Source: Smittium mucronatum (Eukaryota > Kickxellomycota > Harpellomycetes > Harpellales > Legeriomycetaceae). From it: a DNA stretch of 29,490 nt. Position numbers and translations under genes: made by a program. Location: the NCBI GenBank assembly GCA_001953115.1, contig LSSL01003036.1, positions 1 through 29,490 on the forward strand. The letters run 5' to 3'. The notes under the pieces are model-generated. The model made no database searches and had not been told where the DNA came from. It saw only the letters and a program-made list of their open reading frames with translations. Below are positions 21,345 through 29,490 of this stretch, piece after piece. Each line of letters opens with the position of its first letter. Position 1 is the stretch's first letter.

Positions 21345-21660
21345 TTGTTTATTCCAAGCTTGCAAAATCTTCGAAATCCCTTATCTGCTTTGTTTCTATT
21401 AACTTTTAAGTGTACCCAGTTTTCATCTTTTTAAATGGGGTTTTTTATTAATGCTGTTAAATAGCTATTTGTAAATTAACATCGTTTTATTTCATTTTCT
21501 ACAAAAATTTTTTTTCTCTTTTTAAAATCAAACACTCTAATAAAGGTCTTTAATTTTCAAATCAGTTTGATTGACTCATTTTAAGAAAATTCTCAATATT
21601 AAAAATATTGGATTTTAACTCTTCTCCTTTATCTTCTATAACATCTTTAAATAAACAAAT
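21345..21660. other. TBCD upstream region
   Basis: AT-rich leader with a pyrimidine-rich stretch near 21490-21530 and no coding signal. The TBCD ATG at 21661 follows CTTTAAATAAACAAAT and is the first ATG of the long frame. Confidence 0.35.
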
Positions 21661-24600
21661 ATGACAAATGAAAAAAATCCCCCAAAACTCTCTTCATATG
21701 GCAGGATCGAAGAGCCTTTCAAGGAACTTGATGAATATACGAGTCTTTCTGCTCAACTTTTTTCCTCCTTTGTGAATTTTCAATTATCCAATCCAGAAGC
21801 TCGCCAAAATCTCTCACCTAAACTTATTGATTTATGTTTGAAGTATCCCGCCGATAAGTCCTTTGATCCTGTTAAAGCATGTAAACTCCTCGGAATCATC
21901 CTTAGTAGGTATCAAGAAAACCCCGTTTTACTTGACAAACACATTGAGGATATGGTCCGATTTCCTATTGAGCTTTTACAAACTTACATAATATCTCACG
22001 TAAACTCCCAAATCCTTTCCCAAGATTCCAATATCACCCACTCTTGCGATTCGGATTCTCAATCTCAACTGGAAAATTTAGATCCTTCTCTCGAATGTCT
22101 GTTCAATCTATTGATCGAAATTGCAAAGGTTAGAACTTTTAAAAAAATCCTTAAATTCTTCTCTTCTGACGCTGAAGCTCTCGAGCCTGTCCTTTACTTT
22201 TTTATCCAAATATCCCATCTCTCCACAAAAATAAAATATTCGAACGTCAGAATAGTCCTTCTTCAGTGGTTATCTCTACTAGCAAATATCCCTCTTCAAC
22301 TCGCTGTTATTGATGGTCTCGCTATTTGTTCTCTGCCAAACCTCTCTCAGTTCTCCATTTTTGATACTCCCTTTCCCATATCCACCACCAAATCTTTGGC
22401 GTATAATCTTGTATCTGTTTCCCTATCTCGGTGCTTTTATGGAGCGGGTAATGAAAGTTCAGCTGCAAGTCGTCTTTTCTCTCAGCTTATTAAACGCAAA
22501 GATGTTGCTAGCAGTTATTTACTTCCCTCATTTGACTATCTCATCTCTGTTCTCGAAAAATTCACCAACTCATTAACTATCAAAGAAAAGCCCATAGAGG
22601 TATACCAAATCAATAACATTCTGACTTGTTTGTCTAATTTTTTTGACGTTTTGGGTCTCATAATAACTGAATCAAACACCGAAGAAATATCTTCAAGGAT
22701 CGATAAGATTTGGATTCTGCAAAAAAATATCATCGCCAATAATTCTGATCCTAAGAATCTCTCCCCAGTCTCAAATAAACTTTTATCTAAAACCTCCCAA
22801 CGCATTTCCATCCTCTATCTCCAGAAATTCCAGATCAATGATACGAATCAAAAAACCATCGAGTCCATCGTTTCGTTTTTGTTGGATACCCTAACAAATA
22901 GCAAGGAAACAATAACAAGATGGTCTGCAGTCAAAGGAATATCCAAAATATGCAAATTCTCCGACTCTTTGGAATTCACTGACAATGTGGTATCCTATTT
23001 AATATCCAATCTCAATGATACAATCAAAACACCAAATGTCCCTGCGCCCAACCACCAAATTACAGACTGGTGGGAGTTTGCTGACCTATCTATGGCCAAC
23101 GATTCAATTTGGCACGGCACAATATTGTGTCTCGCCGAACTCGTCCGACTCAAGATCATTCATTCCGTAGCGACTCTCAATTCCACTATTCCATTTCTAT
23201 TAATTGCTTTAAAATATGAGAATCTACGTGGAAGTTATCTCATTGGTGATAATGTCCGTGATGCTGCGTGTTACTTTGCCTGGTGTCTGGCTCGGCTTGA
23301 TTTGTCTTCTTTTGTTCAACAGCTGCTGGAGTCTCAGACTTCTCCCAGCGACGATGGTATCTTTCCAGCTGAAAATTCCTCGTCTGTGTCTATTGATCTT
23401 TCAAATTTAGAATTTTTAATCTCTTGCCTGGGAAAAGATTTGGTTTCTGTCATGCTCTTTGACCGAGAAGTTCATGTAAGACGAGCTGCCAGTGCTGCAT
23501 TTCAGGAATTCGTAGGTAGACAAAAATCTATAATTTCATCTTCAGGTGCCGTTTCATCCATGCCAACAAATCTGTCCTCTCCAGACAAGAAGCATGAAAA
23601 ATCTGATGAAATACATCTTTCATTCGATCACGGAATATCCATTCTCCTCCTGGCCGATTTTTATTCAGTTGGTAACCTCCATCTGATTCCCGAAATAGCT
23701 GGGAAAATATCAGCTTTCCAGGTCTACCGCCAATCTCTTATTTCTCATCTAACTAGGAAATCTCTTCTTCAGCCCAACAAACTTCTCCAATCTATAGCCG
23801 AAAAATCATTAGCTCTAGTAATTTCTGAAAATTTCGTCACTGATCCTTCACTTGTTGAAGTCCTCTTTTCAAATGTCTTGCCTAAACTTTTGGATTCTAG
23901 CAATCGTCCTGAACTGTCCGTCAGAGTAGGTTCTATTCTTGGAATAAAATCACTGTTTTTGAATTCTGAGCCTTTAGCATTAATCTCAGACTCTTTTAAA
24001 TCTGATACTCTTATCTCCAAATCAATCGAGGTATTTTTTATTATCTTTTTCGAAATCTTCATTTCTATATGTTTTTTTTCCGATTTAGGATGTTTTAAAT
24101 ATGCCAAAGAGGATCAATCCGGTATTTTTGAAAGGGCTAGTAGGCAGTGATGATATGTTGCTTTCTCTCTGTGAACTATGCAAAATATTGGCATCTAATA
24201 GTTACATTGACTTTTTACCACATTTAAACACTTGGATTTCCGGAGTATTTTTTGTTGCGTTCACTAAAGACAACCATATATTGCAATCACAAGCTGCTGT
24301 TTTGCTCTCTGACATTGTTTCTCTTTATCCAGACCATTTTTATGAAGACAGAGAATTTGTTTCTCAACTGAAATACAATTCATCGTCTGGTCAGATCATT
24401 GCAAAGAATGGTTTCACTTTAGCTCTAGGTTGCGTAGGCTGTTTCGGAGATGTTGAGCTCTTGAAATCCGTTATTGATACAATCCTGGCTACAGTCATTA
24501 TACAAGGAAATTCTGACAAGCCAAACATTAAAGACGTTTCGGCTACTCCGCAACGAATAGAGTTAGTCAGAGATGCTGCTATATCTCTTGGAAATCTAAT

Positions 24601-26107
24601 ATACAATTTTTCAGTAAACCAGGAAATTCCTCAAGATATTCTAATTACCAACATTGGTGTTCTTTTAGAGTATGGGCTTTCGAACTATCGCACTGATCAT
24701 CGAGGAGATGTTGGATCCTGGGTAAGATTGGCGTGTATGTCCAGTTTATGCCAAATTGTTGACTCGAACAAGAAGCTCTTTGAGTCTCCAAATACGACAG
24801 CGACTTTTGAGCTTTTAGCGGCAAAAACCTTGGAAATGTGTATAAGTCTCCAATCAAATCTGCGATCCCAAGCTGGAAAGCTTCTGAATTCATTACTCCT
24901 GTCTAACCCAATAATATTAAACCGTCTTTTTAAGGAAAGCCTAGAAAATGACCCAATATCTATGAATCTTTACCTTTCAATTTCAGATATTGGCAGTATG
25001 CTTTACAGTGAATATCCTCGTCTTGATCCCCCAATAGAATATATATCGACTGGTAAAGTTTTTAATGAATTTATAAAAATACTGGAGCTGAAAACACTTC
25101 CTCGCGCCATTGCAAAATTTTTGATGAGGGGAGTTGTATCGGCTGTTGGGAATATTTCAGAAACGGTTTCTCAAGCGGCCAGTTCGGCGATACTGTCAAC
25201 TCTCAGATCATTTGAAACTTGCACTATGGATGATGAAACTGATACGATTCAAGGCAGTTGTATGGAACGTCCAGATTACAAGAACAGATTGCTTGAAATA
25301 TTTGTAGAGTTATTTAGAGAGTCAATGTCGGTCAAAGCAGCTGACTACTCTCGAATCAATATTGCGTGTACAAGAACAGTAGATTTGTTCATTAACGAAG
25401 ATATTTTCACAGATAGTAAAATGTAAGAACAAGTTTTTTTTCTTTTTAATCTTTTAATTTTAAATTGTACTATTATAAATACATAGGATGGACCGAATAT
25501 TAGATCTGATCAAACGATCTGTGTATAAATCAAGAAATTTGGGGAAAATAATCTTGTGTCAGAAATTGTATGTTTTATTTTTATTTTTACATTTTGTTAA
25601 ACTGCTTCATTTTTGTTTCATTTAAAATTTTTGGAATTAAGGTATCTCGACTTTCTGCTGTTCAATGGGAGATTTGTCCGCATTTGCATCCCTCTTCTGC
25701 TACAGTATTTAGACGATCCGTTGCCGAAGGTCAGACCTTTTCTTTTACAAACAACAAAACATTAAAAATTGTGAGATTTAATAGTATTAGTAAATAATAT
25801 ATTTAGGTGCGACAAAATTCGGCTGACCAATTGTATAGCTTTTTCAGTTTATATGAAGACTATTACAGCGACGAATTAGATGGCCGAGTGGAAGAGCGAT
25901 CTATTTTGGCAGAAGAATTGATGGGATTACTTTCAGACACTAATTGGTAAACTTTTTTTTTTTTTTTTTTGGGTGGGTTTTGAAGGTTCTTAGTATTGAC
26001 TATTCCGCACATGATTTTTTTTTTTATGTAGGATGCAAGCTGATACTAAACAGGTTTTTGAGCTGGTTCGTGACAAGACAGTCGAGTTCCAGTCGTTGCT
26101 TTTTTAA
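21661..26107 (+). CDS. TBCD: Tubulin-folding cofactor D (TBCD/Cin1/Alp1)
   Basis: TBCD is a large HEAT/ARM-repeat protein that captures beta-tubulin and, with cofactors C and E, assembles the alpha/beta-tubulin dimer. Six exons (21661-24030, 24089-25422, 25487-25567, 25642-25729, 25807-25946, 26032-26107) close to 1362 residues; human TBCD is about 1190. Landmarks are IAKVRTFKKILKFF (near residue 155), TRWSAVKGISKI (near 420), WHGTILCLAELVRL, then NVRDAACYFAWCLARLD and RRAASAAFQEFVGRQ followed by a polar insert and LLADFYSVGNL. The second exon has NYRTDHRGDVGSWVRLA, matching TBCD's 'DSRGDVGTWVR'. The last exons give LSDTNWMQADTKQVFELV, like the C-terminus of human TBCD. Introns are 58-85 nt; one donor is GTCAGA (25730). 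Convergent with TIM54. Confidence 0.95.
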
Positions 26108-26379
26108 GTGGTTTATAATTGAATATTTTTGCAATGTTTGGCAGATAAATTCTAGTTTTTCTTTAATGAGAGAATGAATTCTGTTTCAATAAAAATTTAA
26201 CTGTTTAAGGCATGGGAAAAAAAGAGGATGAGGAGAGGAGGAGAGGGAATGAAGAAAAGTAGTGATTAAGGAAAAAAATATAAAAGTTAAATGAAACAGA
26301 TTAAGGAAATCTAGACTGGGAGGAGAAGAAGGGGAAGGTTTAGTTTTTAATTTTTTAGAAAAAATGATTGGGCGACGCT
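26108..26379. other. Intergenic region between convergent TBCD and TIM54, with purine tract
   Basis: No gene. From about 26208 to 26340 the plus strand is almost all purine, with repeated GAGGA/GGAGAAGAAGGGGAAGG blocks. The two genes converge here, so this region must hold both 3' ends. A TIM54 antisense reading of the tract would be pyrimidine-rich. Confidence 0.6.
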
Positions 26380-27540
26380 TTAACAAGTATCGTAAATATC
26401 GAGCTTGTCGGTGAGATTGGGGGAGACGACGAACACGGCATGTCTATCTTCCCAGCCATTCATCTTCTCTTCGGCACTTCCGATATCCAAGTCGGCGGGG
26501 TAATTGAAAGGCCGTTTTTTTTCAAGGACGATTTGGAGAGCTTGTTTGGTATAGTTTTCAAAGTTCTCAGTATCGTTGAAAAAATGGAATATACGGATGG
26601 GAATCGAACCCCACCCAGAATAGCAGAAGAAGGGCAAGTACCCGACCGATGGCACCTTCACATCTACTGAATTTCGGTACTTGTCGTACTCGATAATATG
26701 GACTTTCTCTTCGTGATTTAAATCTTCTACCTTGTTGGAGATTTCCGAAACAGGGGTTGCTAAATTTGACAGTGATTCTAGGTCGGTATTATCGGAGCCC
26801 TGAGCAGAATCTGTGTGGTGCAGTTCGATAGAGGATTGTGGGGGCATTTCCTCTTTAATAGCCAAATCGAGGTTAGACGTCAATCCGTCGCTAAGACCAT
26901 TTAGAGTTTCAGCGTACGAGTTTCTTCCAATCGCGATAATATCATGCATGTCTAATTGAGGGGTTGTTGCTGAGGCTAAATCGTCAGTTTGATTGGGATC
27001 GCTCAAGCCATTTTCAAAATTGCTGGTTTCAGAATCCGTAACCGGGGTTTCAGCAGTCAAACGGTCGGATTTGAGTTTTGGGTATTTTTCTTCTATAGAA
27101 TCCCTGAACTGTTTAAACACGGAACCTTTAACATACTCGTGGACTTTTCCCTCCATGATTCCAACTTCTTTATTCTTGGAACTGTACTCTTCATCGGCCA
27201 CAAGAGTGTTCTTAATGAGAATCAGATCGTAATCGAGGGCGCCTGCCACAAATACAGGCAGTACGTATTCCTTCCAGTAATCGATTGACTTGTTGAGACT
27301 TAACTCGCCCGGTTGATTGGTAAGAATCACGACAACTTTCCGAGGAATTTCCAGGGGGTTCATCGGCTGGTTCGCCACTTCCGAGGCGATCTTGCAAACA
27401 TTCTCCATCTTCTTTTTGCATTCGCGCTTGTTGTACTGGCGGTACCCGGCCAGCCCCAGAACCGTCCCCCAAAAGATCAAAGTGTTCCGTTTTGGAATCT
27501 TGCTCCGCACTTTACTCATAAACCCAGTTGCCTTACTCAT
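26380..27540 (-). CDS. TIM54: Tim54, mitochondrial inner-membrane translocase (TIM22 complex)
   Basis: Tim54 is a subunit of the TIM22 complex, which inserts carrier proteins into the mitochondrial inner membrane; it faces the intermembrane space and is found mainly in fungi. One uninterrupted frame gives 386 residues. A basic N-terminus (KVRSKIPKRN) is followed by a short membrane segment, LIFWGTVLGLAGY (about 21-33), like yeast Tim54's 'RNWMIFW' segment. Then comes IPRKVVVILTNQPGE (about 65-79) and a DYWKEYVLPVFVAGALDYDL block (about 86-106), which matches the Tim54 'PRK' and 'W..YVKPVL..AGLDYE' core. Residues 150-285 are acidic and low in order, an apparent lineage-specific insert. The conserved end resumes with VGYLPFFCYSGWGSIPIR. 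Start chosen as the first ATG giving the basic N-terminus. Confidence 0.88.
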   Translation of the reverse strand: MSKATGFMSKVRSKIPKRNTLIFWGTVLGLAGYRQYNKRECKKKMENVCKIASEVANQPMNPLEIPRKVVVILTNQPGELSLNKSIDYWKEYVLPVFVAGALDYDLILIKNTLVADEEYSSKNKEVGIMEGKVHEYVKGSVFKQFRDSIEEKYPKLKSDRLTAETPVTDSETSNFENGLSDPNQTDDLASATTPQLDMHDIIAIGRNSYAETLNGLSDGLTSNLDLAIKEEMPPQSSIELHHTDSAQGSDNTDLESLSNLATPVSEISNKVEDLNHEEKVHIIEYDKYRNSVDVKVPSVGYLPFFCYSGWGSIPIRIFHFFNDTENFENYTKQALQIVLEKKRPFNYPADLDIGSAEEKMNGWEDRHAVFVVSPNLTDKLDIYDTC

Positions 27541-28380
27541 ACTCGTCTATTTGTTTGGGGCTTTATTTTTCCTGCAGAAACTTATCGATTACAGGTACTT
27601 GCCTTTCTCAACAAACTTTATCTATTATTGTGAAAATTTAACGAGCTAACTCAAGTTTGAAAAAAGCCCATTAATTAAAAAATTACAAGTTTGCTTCTCA
27701 AACTTTTACTTGCCAAAAAATTAGTTTTGGTTTTTATAATGTAATCTTTATTCAGTTCCAAGTAATATATTGGCCGATCAATAATACAAACCAATAGTGA
27801 TTTTCCGAATTATCCAATACCAGATCCATTGCTTTTCCGTCCGATTGTTTTATTTGATGATTACATATAATGCGATCAATTTTATTGCTACGACTCTTGG
27901 GTTTCGAAAGAAACTCAAATAAAATTGCCTAATAGTAATAAAAGAGTAGCTTGAGCTAATTACCCTTTTAAAAATTGGGATTATGCCTTTAAATATGGGA
28001 TGCCTTGTTGAACTAAAAATGTTAAGTGATACACCTAATGAGATTTATTCTCAATAAAATCCCTTCGATGCTGTACTACTTTGGCTAAATATTCGTAACA
28101 ACATCTCAAGAATCGGCAGGAAAGGGTTCAGGTCAGAGTGTATTTTGAGCACGAGAAACATAATATGAATATGTTCATCTGGATACTAACCGAATGAATA
28201 AATCTTAACCTGCCAGCGAAGCGAAGATAAAAATTTCAGTCCTTGGTGCGGTAAATCTGTGACAGAAATATCGACGTTTTATAACGCGAGCCCACAGTAT
28301 ATTAATCCTGTTAAGCTTAGACTTTAGATTTCGACATTCTCAGTGGAGTTATTCGCTGATTTCACTATTAACACATAGGT
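27541..28380. other. Non-coding region upstream of TIM54
   Basis: Contains the TIM54 promoter side and then mixed-composition DNA. No exon with recognisable similarity was found. From about 28050 the sequence is somewhat richer in G+C than the flanks, without a long ORF. Confidence 0.4.
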
Positions 28381-28382
28381 GT

Positions 28383-28610
28383 ATGCCACCTCAGCCACCC
28401 ACATTAATTGAAGCGATGCTGCGTGGACCGTTTCGGCTGGTAGATGCGGCTCTAATTCTCTATAGGTATGCGGTCGGTATGCCGGCAGATAAATATTTTA
28501 GCGCCGATTATATCAATCTTCTCTATTTCCTGCACATTTTTTTACTGATGTTTTTTAAAACACTAGTTTCTGATCTTGTCCCCCAACAAAGTTCAGCGAT
28601 GAAAAGTTAA
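28383..28610 (+). CDS. Hypothetical 75-aa ORF with a hydrophobic segment
   Basis: I do not recognise it. The ORF runs from ATG 28383 to TAA. It begins MPPQPPTLIEAMLRGPFRLV and ends with a hydrophobic stretch (INLLYFLHIFLLMFF). Its first two thirds use GC-richer codons than the surrounding intergenic DNA, which is the only positive sign for coding. No neighbouring exon could be joined with confidence. It may be one exon of a gene or a relic. Confidence 0.3.
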   Translation: MPPQPPTLIEAMLRGPFRLVDAALILYRYAVGMPADKYFSADYINLLYFLHIFLLMFFKTLVSDLVPQQSSAMKS

Positions 28611-29490
28611 AGGGAAAAAAAGTCGGATTATGGAATAGCTATTTTTGATAGATATTAAAATCGTTCTTTTCGGAGTTCTCAATGCTGAGATATATAATTT
28701 TCTGTTATATTCTTTGGTTTTTAGCCCTGATTTTAGGTGGCAGGTTACTAAAGGAATCCAGCGGTGATGTTTGCCAATATTTTTTTGAAATAAAATAATT
28801 CTAACTTAACTATTTGGGGAAACAAATCGCTCTCATAGTGACACAAAATTTCAATTTTTTTTTTTATTAAAAGCTTTAATCTCTTACTGATATCTATGCT
28901 ATAAAAATCCAATATTTCAAAAACCTTACTGGAATTCTGTGCATATATCCAGGACTCTTTATATTGCAATTATTTTTAAACTCTTTAAATAAATCTGGTT
29001 TTAAAAACTACAACAATCTTATGTTAGCCATTGTGTAGAGCAGTATATACTATCTAGATATTTGTTTTAAATCTAAAAAAATATCCAAAAAGCTTTTTTT
29101 TTTTCCCCATAAATTTCATCATCCAACTCCCTTTCTTTTTAACATCCCATACATCATTTATATTGGTTCAAGTAGAGAATTGTGATTTATTTTATTTTAT
29201 TTAGGTGTTTAATAGGTTTTCCAGCAATTTTAAAAAAAAAAATTCTTTCCATAATTTTTTACAAGTTTTAAATTATTATTAAAAATCAGTTATTATTTTC
29301 TCTTTGATGAAAGATGATTTGTGATTTTAATTTTTTGATCCTATTGTAAAAAAATTTGAAATTTTTTTAAAAGCTTTAATTACAATTATTTGATCGAGTG
29401 CATCTGAAATATGAGCTTTTTAATTTAACCCTTAAAAATATAATAGTTTAGCTTTATATATTTTTCGAAATGTTATAAAAGTGGGATTAT
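28611..29490. other. AT-rich end of the window
   Basis: Mostly A/T-rich. A 38-codon ORF at 28682-28798 (plus) begins MLRYIIFCYILWFLALILGG, which looks like a signal peptide, but it is short and unsupported. No other coding signal was seen to the window end. Confidence 0.4.

Noticed and set aside
26583..26615. tRNA T-arm-like sequence (GGTTCGATTCCC on the minus strand)
   Set aside because: It lies inside the conserved coding part of TIM54 (GWGSIPIR), with no other tRNA parts around it.

Overview
The window looks like nuclear DNA from an AT-rich fungus, probably an early-diverging one; I cannot name the lineage. The evidence is a Tim54 gene (a TIM22-complex subunit known mainly from fungi), an eIF3k gene (absent from baker's yeast), short GT-AG introns (about 58-253 nt, most under 90) in every multi-exon gene, and a chromodomain-bearing Ty3/gypsy element. 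No prokaryotic features (operons, Shine-Dalgarno sites, CRISPR) are seen.

Layout. (1) 1-13228 is a mobile-element graveyard bounded by two ~475-bp inverted repeats (1-476 and 12750-13228) that are about 95% alike by eye. Inside lie two broken DDE transposases resembling the MULE/IS256 group. One is on the minus strand near the right arm (12490-11370). The other is on the plus strand (about 8300-8930, perhaps with upstream pieces at 7863-8189 and 1320-1454). A decayed Ty3/gypsy chromovirus (1502-7844) with two LTRs is nested in the left half, and its integrase is itself split by an ~0.8-kb insertion. (2) 13229-18360 is an AT-rich gene desert. (3) 18361-18497 holds a tRNA-Lys 3' half followed after 16 nt by an internally deleted 5S rRNA, both on the minus strand. 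(4) 18839-27540 is the host gene cluster: a possible small membrane protein, LSM8, eIF3k, a possible 49-aa tail-anchored protein and TBCD, all on the plus strand, and TIM54 convergent on the minus strand. (5) 27541-29490 is mostly non-coding, with a slightly GC-richer patch at 28050-28620 and two short doubtful ORFs.

The host genes are housekeeping and functionally unrelated: spliceosomal U6 binding (LSM8), translation initiation (eIF3k), tubulin heterodimer assembly (TBCD) and mitochondrial inner-membrane carrier import (Tim54). Most of their structure emerges only after splicing: LSM8 has four exons beginning with a 28-nt one, eIF3k has two and TBCD has six. All three spliced frames close correctly, giving 95, 230 and 1362 residues.

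I found no clearly new biological system. The items most worth a second look are the nested element, where the outer inverted repeats are far less diverged than the LTRs inside them; the two inward-facing transposase relics; the tRNA/5S pair; and two small membrane-protein ORFs between the housekeeping genes.
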